A stretch of DNA of 64,000 nt from Devosia sp. (GTDB taxonomy: Bacteria; Pseudomonadota; Alphaproteobacteria; Rhizobiales; Devosiaceae): positions 3,087,501 to 3,151,500 of the forward strand of contig NZ_CP075529.1 in assembly GCF_025809055.1 (NCBI RefSeq), given 5' to 3'. Under the pieces are notes generated by a model. It was not told the origin of the DNA, made no database searches, and saw nothing but the letters and a program-made list of their open reading frames with translations. Below, one piece after another: positions 1-8,089 of this stretch (position 1 is its first letter; each line of letters opens with the position of its first letter). Made by a program: the position numbers and the translations under genes.

Positions 1-64
1 CCGAAACCCACATGGCATTGACCATGTAATCATAGGCAAACGGCTCGAGCAGATAGTCGATCAT
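1..64 (-). CDS. Metal ABC transporter permease, N-terminal fragment (SitC/MntB-like)
   Basis: Only the first 21 codons are inside the window. The peptide begins MIDYLLEPFAYDYMV, which resembles the amino-terminal end of Mn/Zn/Fe ABC permeases of the SitC/ZnuB family. Its ATG (64..62) overlaps the TGA of the upstream ATPase gene by four bases (ATGA), the usual arrangement of translationally coupled transporter genes. Position after the binding protein and ATPase genes supports the call. The rest of the gene lies to the left of the window, so length and membrane topology cannot be judged. Confidence 0.7.
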   Translation of the reverse strand, partial: MIDYLLEPFAYDYMVNAMWVS

Positions 65-930
65 TTCTCGCCGCTCGACTGCTGATGGGTCTGCTGCCCC
101 TGGGCGCCATAAAAGACCAGCGGCCTTTCGTCATCGGTCAAGACCGACAGGTGACGCGGATCGTCGTCGTCATGCAGGCCCGCGCCGGACAGCACGAAAT
201 GGCGCAGCACGCCGCCAAAGGCTTCTTCGAGGCGTTCGCGCGTGAACACTTCGCTGGTTGGCCCATGGGCCAGGACCGTGCCCTTGACCAGGACGGTGCG
301 GTCGCAGAATTCGGGCACCGAACCCAGATTGTGGGTGGAGACGAGGATGACCTTGCCTTCGTCGCGCAGGGCGCGGAGCAGGGCGATGATGGCATCCTCG
401 GTCTTGACGTCGACCCCGGTAAAGGGCTCGTCGAGGAGGATCACCTCACCCTCCTGCGCCAGGGCGCGGGCGAGAAAGACGCGCTTCTTCTGCCCGCCCG
501 AAAGTTCGCCGATCTGCCGCTTGGCATATTCGGTCATGTCGACGCGGGCCAGGGCCGCCGCCACCTTCTGCCGGTCGATCGGGCGGGGGATACGGAACAT
601 GTTCATGTGGCCGAACCGGCCCATCATCACCACGTCCTCGACCAGAACCGGAAAATTCCAGTCCACTTCCTCGGATTGCGGCACATAGGCGACCAGGTTC
701 TGCCGCTGCGCCTTGCGGCCGTCGCGGCCGAGGATGGAGATTTCGCCCGCCGCCAGCGGCACAAAGCCCATGATGGCCTTGAAAATGGTCGACTTGCCTG
801 CGCCATTGACCCCCACCAGCGCGGTTATCGAACCGCGTGGCGAGAAGAAGCTGGCATGGCGCAGGGCGGTCGTGCCGTTCCGATAGGCGACCGTCGCGTC
901 AGCGACCGAAATCCCCTGTTCCTGGGTCAC
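61..930 (-). CDS. Manganese/iron ABC transporter ATP-binding protein (SitB-like)
   Basis: This 289-residue cytoplasmic ATPase would energise metal import. It shows Walker A GVNGAGKST at about residues 40-48, the signature LSGGQKKR, Walker B VILLDEPFTGVD and the switch histidine in STHNLG. The GTG start at 930..928 overlaps the stop codon of the binding-protein gene (GTGA), and its own stop overlaps the permease start, so the three genes form one tight operon. The open frame continues about 110 codons further upstream, but that part lies inside the binding-protein gene and has no family similarity, so it is not used. The C-terminal tail is rich in His and Asp (HDDDDPRH). Mn, Fe or Zn as substrate is set by the binding protein. 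Confidence 0.9.
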   Translation of the reverse strand: MTQEQGISVADATVAYRNGTTALRHASFFSPRGSITALVGVNGAGKSTIFKAIMGFVPLAAGEISILGRDGRKAQRQNLVAYVPQSEEVDWNFPVLVEDVVMMGRFGHMNMFRIPRPIDRQKVAAALARVDMTEYAKRQIGELSGGQKKRVFLARALAQEGEVILLDEPFTGVDVKTEDAIIALLRALRDEGKVILVSTHNLGSVPEFCDRTVLVKGTVLAHGPTSEVFTRERLEEAFGGVLRHFVLSGAGLHDDDDPRHLSVLTDDERPLVFYGAQGQQTHQQSSGEK

Positions 931-1817
931 TGGCTGAGGCCCTTGACGATGGTCTCGGTCGTGACCTTGAGCAGATCGAGATAGGTTGGGACGGGTCCAT
1001 CGGGCTCGGAGAGCGAGTCGACATAGAGCACCCCGCCATAGGCAATGCCGGTTTCGCGCGCCACCTGCTCGGCCGGACGCGGCGAAATGGTGGATTCCGA
1101 GAAGATCACCGGAATGCTGTGCTCGCGCACCGCGTCGATGACGTCCCGGACCTGGCGCGGCGTACCCTGCTGGTCGGCATTGATCGGCCAGAGATAGAGC
1201 TCCTTGAGGCCGAAATCGCGCGCCAGGTAGGAAAAGGCACCTTCCGAGGTCACGAGCCACCGCCTGTCCTCGGGAATGGCGGCGATGGCGGTGCGGATGG
1301 GGTCAACCGTGGCCCGGATCTTTTCCGAATAGGCGGCGGCATTGGCGGCATAGATTTCGGCATTGGCCGGATCGACCGTGCTCAGCGCCTTTTCGATATT
1401 GGCGACATAGATCAGCGCGTCATCCGGGCTCATCCAGGCATGCGGATTGGGCTTGCCCTCATAGGGGCCCTCGCCGATGCCGATGGGCTCGATGCCTTCG
1501 GTGACGATGAAATCGGGCACGTCGGGCAGGTTGTCGAGAAACTGGGCGAACCACTGTTCGAGATTGAGCCCATTCCACAGCACCAGATCGGCATCCTGGG
1601 CGGCGAGCAGGTCGCCCGGGGTCGGCTGGTAATTGTGGATCTCGGCGCCCGGCTTGGTCAGCGACACGACATCGGCCGCATCACCGGCCACATTGGCCGC
1701 CATGTCGGCCAGGATGGTGAAGCTGGTGACCGCCTTGATGCGCTCCTGGGCGCTGATTGGGGCAATGGCGAACAGGGGAAGTGTGGCAACAAGGGCGGTA
1801 AACAGGCGACGGCGCAT
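927..1817 (-). CDS. Metal ABC transporter substrate-binding protein (SitA/MntA family)
   Basis: A secreted 296-residue binding protein with an N-terminal signal peptide (RRRLFTALVATLPLFAIAP, then cleavage near ISAQE). Residues expected to bind metal in cluster A-I proteins are visible: His in EIHNYQP, His in NPHAWMSP, Glu in TSEGAFSY and Asp in VDSLSEP. The His-His-Glu-Asp set is that of Mn/Fe binders (SitA, PsaA, MntA) rather than the three-His zinc type, and there is no His-rich loop. The ATG at 1817 is preferred because GGAG lies six bases upstream; a GTG immediately before it is too close to that site. It is the first gene of the operon and sits below two operator-like boxes. Confidence 0.9.
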   Translation of the reverse strand: MRRRLFTALVATLPLFAIAPISAQERIKAVTSFTILADMAANVAGDAADVVSLTKPGAEIHNYQPTPGDLLAAQDADLVLWNGLNLEQWFAQFLDNLPDVPDFIVTEGIEPIGIGEGPYEGKPNPHAWMSPDDALIYVANIEKALSTVDPANAEIYAANAAAYSEKIRATVDPIRTAIAAIPEDRRWLVTSEGAFSYLARDFGLKELYLWPINADQQGTPRQVRDVIDAVREHSIPVIFSESTISPRPAEQVARETGIAYGGVLYVDSLSEPDGPVPTYLDLLKVTTETIVKGLSQ

Positions 1818-1857
1818 CACGAACTCCGGACATCAATGCATCAAGCTATAATGCTTC

Positions 1858-1894
1858 TGCAAATCATTCGCAACTAAAATGCGAATGGTTCGCA
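1858..1894 (-). promoter_or_regulatory. Tandem Mur/Fur-type operator boxes upstream of sitA
   Basis: Two related 15-bp imperfect palindromes lie 41-77 bp upstream of the sitA-like start: TGCAAATCATTCGCA (1858-1872) and TGCGAATGGTTCGCA (1880-1894). Their centres are 22 bp apart, about two helical turns. The pattern TGC-R-AAT-N-RTT-Y-GCA resembles the Mur (manganese-responsive Fur) boxes described upstream of sit operons in Rhizobiales. Manganese repression of the operon is an inference from this match. Confidence 0.6.
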
Positions 1895-1914
1895 ACAGAG
1901 TTGAACACGGACGC

Positions 1915-2499
1915 TCAGTCGAGATGCTGAAGCGCTGCGGCTATCCTGGCTTCGAAGCGCTCAAGCCGCTCAGGCGGCAGCTCTTCGGCGCCATAGAGCG
2001 ACAGCATGGTGAACCGGGCCTGGGGCGCGCAGGCGCCGATCAGGGCGGTCTTGAGCACACGGCGCAGCGGGCGGCGCATGACGAGGAGGTCGATCCAGGC
2101 GGGCGAGCCGAGCGTCGTCACCACGAGGACGGATTTGAGATGGGTGAGCCGGGGGACGATCGGCGTCCCCTGATCGAAGGCGAAGCCCGGGCTCCAGACC
2201 CGGTCGAACCAGCCCTTGAGGATGGCGGGCAGCGAAAACCACCAGGTCGGAAACACCAGGATCAGATGCTCGGCCGCCGCAAGGCGCTGTTGCAGCGCCA
2301 GTACATCGCCAGCCGGTTGCGGCTGGTCATAATGGTGGGCGCGCTCATTGGTGGTGAGCGCGGGCTGAAAATTGCCGGCATAGAGATCGAGCCGGTCGAC
2401 CGCCACGCCCCGCTTGGTCAGCCCGGTTTCGATGCCGCGCGCCAGATGCGCATTGAGGCTGTCGGCGAGGGGATGGGCCAGAACGAGATGGACGGTCAT
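1915..2499 (-). CDS. NAD(P)H-dependent oxidoreductase, flavodoxin-like fold
   Basis: A 194-residue protein of the NQO1/KefF/MdaB-like flavodoxin-fold family, probably an FMN- or FAD-binding quinone or drug reductase. The N-terminal strand plus phosphate loop reads VHLVLAHPLADSLNAHL, and the flavin-binding FPTWWFSLPAILKGWFDRV segment near residues 87-105 is typical. The ATG at 2499 has GAGG seven bases upstream and starts exactly at the conserved first strand; the open frame extends further upstream without similarity. It stands alone on the minus strand, separated from the upstream ABC operon by a terminator. The physiological electron acceptor cannot be told from the sequence. Confidence 0.85.
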   Translation of the reverse strand: MTVHLVLAHPLADSLNAHLARGIETGLTKRGVAVDRLDLYAGNFQPALTTNERAHHYDQPQPAGDVLALQQRLAAAEHLILVFPTWWFSLPAILKGWFDRVWSPGFAFDQGTPIVPRLTHLKSVLVVTTLGSPAWIDLLVMRRPLRRVLKTALIGACAPQARFTMLSLYGAEELPPERLERFEARIAAALQHLD

Positions 2500-2514
2500 A
2501 AAAAGCCTCGGAAC

Positions 2515-2546
2515 AAAAAACGCCGCGCCCGTGAGGGGGCGCGGCG
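2515..2546 (-). terminator. Rho-independent terminator of the GntR/ABC operon
   Basis: Read on the minus strand, a GC-rich stem (CGCCGCGCCCC pairing with GGGCGCGGCG) is followed by six T residues. It lies just after the stop of the ABC permease gene at 2573 and before the oxidoreductase start at 2499, so it should separate these transcripts. Confidence 0.8.
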
Positions 2547-2572
2547 ACAATGCAGGCCGATGGCCTATCGGG

Positions 2573-3463
2573 TCAATTGACCGCGGCGCGGCGACGATAT
2601 TCGCTGGCGAGGTAGAGCACGACGAGGGCAAAGATCGCGCCGATCCCGACCTGCAGCCAGTCGAACTTCTGCAGGAAATCGGTGACGAAGACGATCGGCT
2701 CGAACGGCTGCTGCCCCTCCCAGACCTGATCGAGATGATCGAGGGCTATGGGCATCTGGCTGCGATAGTCGAGATAGGCCCAGGTATGGGTGGCAAAGGG
2801 ATGCGCGCCTCCCAGGGTGACCCATTCGAGCGCCGACACCACCGTGGGCAGCAGCAGGGCCAGGGGAATGGCCCAGCGGCCCACCGCGCTCCCCATGGCG
2901 CCGACCAGCGCCATATAGGGCAAATACCAGAGCAGGCCGCAGACCATGACCACGAGAAACACCATGGCCATCTGCCCATAGATCGCGATGATGCTGCCCA
3001 GAAGGTCCGCCCCGGCCAGCCCGCCGAAAAGGGTGGTGACATAGGCGACGCCGAACATGCCCACGAGGCTGAGGAGGGCCACGCCGAAGACGGCGCCGGG
3101 CAGGACCGTCACCGCGGCGGTGAACTTGCTCAGCAATACCGTGAAATCGGAAACCGGCATGGACTTCCAGAACAGCATGGCATTGTTGCGCTTGTCCGCC
3201 GCAAAGCCGTCGGCGCAGTAGAAGAACAAGACGAAGCCGAGATAGATCAACCATGCGGCGGCGAGGCCGGCAAAGCCGGCTTCGAATACCCAGGTGGGCA
3301 CCACCGTCAGCAATTGCCCGGAAAAGCGGGTGTCGAGGCGGTTGACGCTGAAGGCCAGGATGGTGAGGCCGAAGACGATCCCCACCAGCACCAGCGGCGC
3401 GATGAAGAAGGCGCCGCGATGTTCGATGAACTCGCGGTGGACGAGGGCAAGAAAGGCCTTCAT
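2573..3463 (-). CDS. ABC-2 type transporter permease
   Basis: A 296-residue integral membrane protein with about six hydrophobic segments. It starts with the MKAFLALVHREFIEHRGAF-type amphipathic N-terminus common in ABC-2 permeases, and a KRNNAMLFWKSMPVS loop follows the second membrane pair. It overlaps the ATPase gene by four bases and is the third gene of a regulator-ATPase-permease operon. This layout matches YtrA-YtrB-type exporters of Firmicutes and their proteobacterial relatives. The substrate is unknown; cell-envelope-active compounds or peptides are a family-based guess only. Confidence 0.85.
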   Translation of the reverse strand: MKAFLALVHREFIEHRGAFFIAPLVLVGIVFGLTILAFSVNRLDTRFSGQLLTVVPTWVFEAGFAGLAAAWLIYLGFVLFFYCADGFAADKRNNAMLFWKSMPVSDFTVLLSKFTAAVTVLPGAVFGVALLSLVGMFGVAYVTTLFGGLAGADLLGSIIAIYGQMAMVFLVVMVCGLLWYLPYMALVGAMGSAVGRWAIPLALLLPTVVSALEWVTLGGAHPFATHTWAYLDYRSQMPIALDHLDQVWEGQQPFEPIVFVTDFLQKFDWLQVGIGAIFALVVLYLASEYRRRAAVN

Positions 3464-4359
3464 CGGGCGGTCTCCGGATTGGCTGTGGGTCGCTGCATCA
3501 GCGCCACGAAAAGGTCGGACATGGTGGGCGTCGAGACCCGGCCGAGCGGCTCGAGCTTGTCGCGCTCGACCCCGTCGAAGATCATGACCGTCTGCCCGAA
3601 GCGGGTTTCCTCATAGACCGGGCCAAGCGCCCGTGCGGCCTCCTGGCTTTCGGCTGAATCGACCACCAGCTGGGAGAATTTCTCGCTCACCGTCTCCATC
3701 TGCATATGCAGGATCAACTCGCCATCGCGGATGAACATGATGTCGGAGAGCATGAACTCGATCTCGTCCACCTGGTGGGTGGTGATGATCAGGGTCCGCT
3801 CCTCGGTCATGTAGTCTTCCAGGAGCCGCCGGTAGAAGCGCTTGCGATAGGTGATGTCGAGGCCCAGCGTCGGCTCGTCCAGCACCAGGAGCTTGGCGTC
3901 GATGGCCATGACCACGGCCAGGTGCAGTTGCGCCATCATGCCCTTGGAAAGGGTCCGGATCTTCATTTCCGGCTTGATGTCGGTGCCTTCAAGGAAGCTG
4001 CGCGCCTTGTCGGTCGAAAAATTGGGATGAATGTTGGAGAGCAGCGCGAACAGTTCCCGGACGCGCAGGAAGCGCGGCAGGCTCGCCACGTCGGAGATGA
4101 AGGCGACATTCTCCATCAACTGGGCGCGCCGGGCGAAGGGGTCTTCGCCAAGCACCCTTATGGTGCCTTCATAGCTGGTCAGCCCCAGCATGGCGTTGAG
4201 CGTCGTGGTCTTGCCCGCGCCATTGTGGCCGATCAGGCCATAGATGCGGCCGGCGGGGATGTCGAAATCCAGCCCGTGCAGGATTTCCTTGCCGCCGAAT
4301 TTCTTGCGCAACCCGCGTGCGGTAACGATGGGTTCGCTTTGGAGGGACGTGTCGGTCAT
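3460..4359 (-). CDS. ABC transporter ATP-binding protein, YtrB/CcmA-like
   Basis: A 299-residue ATPase partnering the downstream permease. Visible motifs are Walker A GHNGAGKTTT near residues 44-53, a Q-loop region, a variant signature LSKGMMAQLHLA in place of LSGGQ, Walker B LLVLDEPTLGLD and the switch histidine in ITTHQVDE. The C-terminal 80 residues after the ATPase core probably form an accessory domain, as in other ABC-2 ATPases controlled by GntR regulators. The gene overlaps both neighbours by four bases, indicating translational coupling. Confidence 0.88.
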   Translation of the reverse strand: MTDTSLQSEPIVTARGLRKKFGGKEILHGLDFDIPAGRIYGLIGHNGAGKTTTLNAMLGLTSYEGTIRVLGEDPFARRAQLMENVAFISDVASLPRFLRVRELFALLSNIHPNFSTDKARSFLEGTDIKPEMKIRTLSKGMMAQLHLAVVMAIDAKLLVLDEPTLGLDITYRKRFYRRLLEDYMTEERTLIITTHQVDEIEFMLSDIMFIRDGELILHMQMETVSEKFSQLVVDSAESQEAARALGPVYEETRFGQTVMIFDGVERDKLEPLGRVSTPTMSDLFVALMQRPTANPETAR

Positions 4360-4730
4360 TCGCTCTTGCCCTTGTCTTCGGCCTTACCGGCGTTCAGCAA
4401 TGTCGTCATATCCAGTTCAAGCGCGCGGATCTGTGCGGCGATCCGCGGCCAGTCTTCCTTGAGGAATTTGTCGCGCTCATGGGACAGCAAGGCTGCCCGC
4501 GCTCCGCTCGTCACAAACATGCCCAGTCCCCTGCGCTTTTCCACCACCCCGATATCGACCAGCGCCTCGAAGGCTTTGGTCACCGTCAACGGATTGACCG
4601 AGAGGTCGCTGGCAATCTGGCGAATGGAGGGCAAGGCCTCCCCTTCGCCAACCTGATTGCGCAGCACCATCTCGATCAGCCGCTGGCGGATCTGGACGAA
4701 GATCGGTTGGCTTGCGTTGAAATCGTCCAT
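4356..4730 (-). CDS. GntR-family transcriptional regulator, YtrA subfamily
   Basis: A short 124-residue regulator with an N-terminal winged helix-turn-helix (QPIFVQIRQRLIEMVLRN, then LPSIRQIASDLSVNPLTVTKAFEALV) and only a small C-terminal helical region, which is the YtrA type lacking a large effector domain. It leads the operon and so probably represses it. The ATG at 4730 is preferred; a GTG three codons earlier is possible. A long palindrome ends 17 bp from the ATG and is the obvious operator. Confidence 0.88.
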   Translation of the reverse strand: MDDFNASQPIFVQIRQRLIEMVLRNQVGEGEALPSIRQIASDLSVNPLTVTKAFEALVDIGVVEKRRGLGMFVTSGARAALLSHERDKFLKEDWPRIAAQIRALELDMTTLLNAGKAEDKGKSE

Positions 4731-4740
4731 AGGTCTCACA

Positions 4741-4779
4741 CTCGTCTAGTGTGCTACATTACTAGCACACTAAAACGAG
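4741..4779 (-). promoter_or_regulatory. GntR (YtrA-type) operator, long inverted repeat
   Basis: TAGTGTGCTA (4747-4756) and TAGCACACTA (4763-4772) form a perfect inverted repeat with a six-base spacer. It extends outward through CTCGT (4741-4745) and ACGAG (4775-4779), giving a symmetric block of 39 bp directly upstream of the GntR gene. Position and symmetry support autoregulation by the adjacent regulator. Confidence 0.8.
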
Positions 4780-4818
4780 GAGTCAAGCGGACGTTTGAAA
4801 GGGCCTTTTGCCGGCCTC

Positions 4819-6465
4819 TTAACCCACGAGAACGGGGGAGGTGCAGCGCACGCCATAGACCCGCACATCGGCTTCGCCGATTCCGAGGCCCAAGGTGTCG
4901 AGGACGGCGTCGAGCGTGAGATCGAGCACCGGAGCCAGAGGCGTCACCAGCCCGCGCACGGCTTGCGCGATCACGGCGGGGGAGGCCAGGCCCAGGCCCA
5001 GCACATTGACCCCCAGATTGAGATCGCCCAACAGGCTGGTCATGATCGAGGTGGCAATGCCGCTTGTGCCCACCGTCTTGAGACGACCCTCGGCAATATC
5101 GGCCGAGGTGAAGGTCACCGCCACCGGTTCGGGCCGGGCGACTTCGACCTGTGCCGAGGCTGTCACGCGCAATAGCAGCACATCGATCAGCCGCACCGGC
5201 TGCGCCGGCGGCAGCCAGCCGAAGCTCTTGAGCTGTTCGGCGCTCATCTCTCCGATCGCCGCATGAACGGCACCGGGCCGCACGGCGATGACCGCGCTGC
5301 CCCGGTCGGTGCCGCCCTCGGGACAGGTGGCACTGATCACCTGGGCCTCGGCATGGGCCAGGTCGAGCCAGATCGGCAGCCGCACTCCGGCATTGAGCAG
5401 GATGGCCCCGCCCAGCAATTGCGCGGTGATGCGCAGCCGCGTCTGGGCCGTGCGCACCATGGTGCCGGCCGGTCCCACGGTGAACCAACCCCCGCCCTGC
5501 GGTGGCTCGCCAATGGCAAGATCGAGCTTCAGGCTGGCCAGCCCGGGCAGGCTGGCCCCCAGATTGAGCGAGACCTGCCTTTCGCCATCGGCCAGGGCTG
5601 CGGCCGCGCTCAGGATTTCGAGAACCGACAGCGACATGCCCAGGGCAGCGTCGCTGCTGCCGATCTCGAGCCCGCCCAACTGCCCGAGGCCGATGAGTTT
5701 GCCGAGGTCGAGGCTGGAGCCGCTTCGATCCAGGGCCAGCGCCGACAGCGCCGAATTGGCGGTGCCGCCGGTCAGGGACTTGAGCGCCGCCGCAATCGGG
5801 CCGGGCCCGGCCTGCATGGACAGCAGATCGTCATAGGTACCCGCATCGAGGCCCAGTTGCAGCGCCAGCGCATCGAGAAAGTCCAGGGCCTCGACCCGGG
5901 CCGAAGCCAGGGCGTTGTAATCCATGACACTGAGCGACAGGCCCGTGCCCAGCAATTGCCCGAGCACCGCATTGGCAATGCCGCCATCAAGGCTCGCCAG
6001 GCGCGACCCGAGCGAAAACGACACTTCCGGGGTGACGCTGGCAATGCCCGAGGCGGCGATGGTCGGTTCGGTGGAAAAGGCGCTGGCAAAGTAGAGCGTC
6101 CCCGGCTTTTCGAAGTGCACCCGCACCGCATTGACCGGCCCCGCTCCGGGCGCGAACCGTTGATCGGCCGCCAGCGTCGGATCGGCGGCATAGTGTCCCG
6201 GCGTCACGATGAGGCCCGTCTTGTCCGTGCCGGCCAGGAGCCCGGCATCAACCAGAACGGTCTGGGCAATGTCCAGCGCCCGGCCCGGATCGCGCGCCGC
6301 CGTTAGCGCCGCCAGGTCCACCACCGATTGCACCACGCGGCGCTCGTGATACAGCGCGGCCGCATCGACGGCGAGGGCCGAAACCGCCGCCGACAGGGCA
6401 AAACCGGCGGCGAACAGGATGGCCATATTGCCGCCTTCATCGCCTATGAACCCCCGGATAGTCAC
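4819..6465 (-). CDS. TadG-like pilus-assembly protein
   Basis: A 548-residue protein with one N-terminal membrane segment, preceded by a short polar start (MTIRGFIGDEGGNMAILFA) as in TadG-family and Flp-associated pseudopilin-like proteins, followed by ALYHERRVVQSVVDLAALTAA, the usual DUF2134-type region. The remainder is long, Leu/Ala/Gly-rich and low in charge, and would lie outside the inner membrane. It overlaps the TadE-like gene by four bases. No other tad genes (secretin, ATPase, TadB/C, flp) are nearby, so this is an orphan pair and its role in a pilus is unproven. The very hydrophobic, repetitive central part (SLSVMDYNAL, LGLGQLGGLEIG) is unusual. Confidence 0.7.
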   Translation of the reverse strand: MTIRGFIGDEGGNMAILFAAGFALSAAVSALAVDAAALYHERRVVQSVVDLAALTAARDPGRALDIAQTVLVDAGLLAGTDKTGLIVTPGHYAADPTLAADQRFAPGAGPVNAVRVHFEKPGTLYFASAFSTEPTIAASGIASVTPEVSFSLGSRLASLDGGIANAVLGQLLGTGLSLSVMDYNALASARVEALDFLDALALQLGLDAGTYDDLLSMQAGPGPIAAALKSLTGGTANSALSALALDRSGSSLDLGKLIGLGQLGGLEIGSSDAALGMSLSVLEILSAAAALADGERQVSLNLGASLPGLASLKLDLAIGEPPQGGGWFTVGPAGTMVRTAQTRLRITAQLLGGAILLNAGVRLPIWLDLAHAEAQVISATCPEGGTDRGSAVIAVRPGAVHAAIGEMSAEQLKSFGWLPPAQPVRLIDVLLLRVTASAQVEVARPEPVAVTFTSADIAEGRLKTVGTSGIATSIMTSLLGDLNLGVNVLGLGLASPAVIAQAVRGLVTPLAPVLDLTLDAVLDTLGLGIGEADVRVYGVRCTSPVLVG

Positions 6466-6890
6466 AGGCCGCCCCTGCGAATGGTGGCGCCGATGACGAT
6501 GTTCTGGTCGGGCAGCGGCAGGGGCGGATAAAGGTTCCAGATCGGCAAGTCGGACGCGTCATAGCGCAGCACCAGGCGATACTGGTCTGCATCATCGGGA
6601 TGGGCGCCCAGTTCGTGCCGCAGGCGGGCCGGGTCGATCAGCAGATAGACCCCGGCATGACGATCGAGATAGGCGCCGACGAGGCCATCGCGCTCGGCAC
6701 TGCTGAGGCCCGAGATCGACACCCGCACCGCATCGGCCGCCAGCTGCTGCAGGGAATGGGCGGCACCGAAATAGATGCCATAGGCCAGCATCCCGGTGAT
6801 CATCAAAAGGAAGACCGGGGTGAGAATGGCAAATTCGATGACTGCCGTGCCACGGCAATCGCTGCCAAAGGTTTGAGGGCGCTGGACCAT
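6462..6890 (-). CDS. TadE-like pilus-assembly protein
   Basis: A 142-residue protein with the TadE signature: an N-terminal RGTAVIEFAILTPVFLL segment in which Glu precedes a single membrane helix, followed by a periplasmic domain. The ATG at 6890 has GGAG seven bases upstream. It is the first gene of a two-gene unit with the TadG-like gene downstream, overlapping by four bases. The family is associated with assembly of Flp pili, where TadE and TadF are pseudopilins. No partner locus is present here. Confidence 0.8.
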   Translation of the reverse strand: MVQRPQTFGSDCRGTAVIEFAILTPVFLLMITGMLAYGIYFGAAHSLQQLAADAVRVSISGLSSAERDGLVGAYLDRHAGVYLLIDPARLRHELGAHPDDADQYRLVLRYDASDLPIWNLYPPLPLPDQNIVIGATIRRGGL

Positions 6891-7075
6891 GACGGGCTCC
6901 GGCCGTGAACAAGCCTGTGGCCAGTGTGCCGGTGCCGAACGGGAAAAGAGTCAAAGCCGCCCCTGGGGGCAATGCGCACCCCCATCGGGACTATCCCTAG
7001 GAGCGGTTTCGGGAAAAGCGCTGCTGTTCAGGGCGCGCGGATTTGGTTAGGAAGGGCACAATTCGAGGCGAAGCG

Positions 7076-7882
7076 GTGACCCAGCGCGACTATCTGTTTG
7101 CCGGCGACAATGGCGATGTGGCCCTCACGCGCCTGATCGCGACCCTGGCCCGGGCCACCGGCTTTCTCAAGGGCGCGCCGGGCGGTCCCTTGCCGGGCTG
7201 GCACCTGGCGGGCGCGGACAATTCGGCTTTCCTCGCCGATTGGCTGGCCCGCATCCGCTTGGCTTTTCCCGATGCCGGGGAGGCCTATTACGCCGCGCGG
7301 CTCTGGAACAACCTGACCTGGCAGCCGGCTTACCTCGCGGTACTGTCGGTGCATCTGCATGGTGCCGTGCCCGATCTCACCCGGCTGGCGCAGGCCCGGC
7401 AGAATTTCGATGTGGATGGCTACCGCCTGCCCGCCGGGCCGCAATTCCGGGACGATTTTCCCGCCATGATTACCCATGCCGGAGCGGGTCTGAGGCGCGT
7501 TGCCGATGCTCTGCTGGATGAAGTGAATGACCATGTCCCGCTCAAGCCCTTGCCGGCCCGGCGCCTGCTGGCCGACCGGCTGCTGATGATCATCCTGCGC
7601 CTGCCGGACTACCGTCCCGGCACCACCATGGCCGAGCAACACGAGCTCGCATCCGCCTGGCTCGAGGCGGCAGGACTGGCCGGCTTGGGGCGGCTGGAGA
7701 CGGTCGAGGTGCCCGGCTGTGAGCCCGTCGTCATCCTTGACCGCAAGGGGTGCTGCCTCGACTATCTCGCCATGCCCGACGCCTATTGCGCCTCATGCCC
7801 GCGCCAGGACAGGCAAACGCGGATCGAGCGCCAGCGCGACCAGGCTCTGGCCGAGCGCGAGATGCAAAACCTGCATGGATAG
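7076..7882 (+). CDS. Siderophore ferric-iron reductase, FhuF-like [2Fe-2S] protein
   Basis: A 268-residue cytoplasmic protein probably reducing ferric siderophore to release iron. The C-terminus holds the FhuF-type iron-sulfur motif: adjacent cysteines in KGCCLDY followed about ten residues later by CASC, i.e. CC-x10-C-x2-C at about residues 231-246. The GTG at 7076 is chosen because GAGG lies seven bases upstream; the frame remains open 11 codons earlier. It stands alone and is divergent from the Tad genes. The siderophore ABC operon at 22069-25919 would be a functional partner but is not linked. Confidence 0.8.
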   Translation: MTQRDYLFAGDNGDVALTRLIATLARATGFLKGAPGGPLPGWHLAGADNSAFLADWLARIRLAFPDAGEAYYAARLWNNLTWQPAYLAVLSVHLHGAVPDLTRLAQARQNFDVDGYRLPAGPQFRDDFPAMITHAGAGLRRVADALLDEVNDHVPLKPLPARRLLADRLLMIILRLPDYRPGTTMAEQHELASAWLEAAGLAGLGRLETVEVPGCEPVVILDRKGCCLDYLAMPDAYCASCPRQDRQTRIERQRDQALAEREMQNLHG

Positions 7883-7932
7883 GGGATAGTCCCGGTCACT
7901 TCCATGTTCGAATAGATCCGGCGAGAGTCGCT

Positions 7933-8060
7933 CTTCCCTTCTCCCCTGAGGGAGAAGGTGGCGCGAAGCGCCGGATGAGGGGTTCACATTTGCGTTCTTG
8001 CCGAAGGGCTTTCACCCCTCACCCCATCCCACTCCCCTGAGGGGCGAGGGGGCGATGGAG
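7933..8060 (+). repeat. Intergenic palindromic repeat, family 1 copy A
   Basis: This stretch between two stop codons holds a short form of a repeat also present at 11970-12117 (inverted), 31796-31950 and, shortened, 43340-43390. Shared landmarks are CTTCTCCCCTGAGG, GGCGCGAAGCGCCGGATGAG, GGGGTTCACA and CACCCCTCACCCCATCCC. The arms can fold into several hairpins. It lacks the roughly 20-bp CCCCGGA..TCCGGGG insert seen in the longer copies. It contains no credible gene. Confidence 0.8.
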
Positions 8061-8089
8061 CCGCTGGATCAGTTCACGGGTGACAGGTA

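Noticed and set aside
931..1260. N-terminal extension of the Sit ATPase frame
   Set aside because: It lies within the binding-protein gene in another register, and the residues (RARWTRPNLSRSAQG) show no family similarity; the GTG at 930 overlaps the stop codon as expected for coupling.
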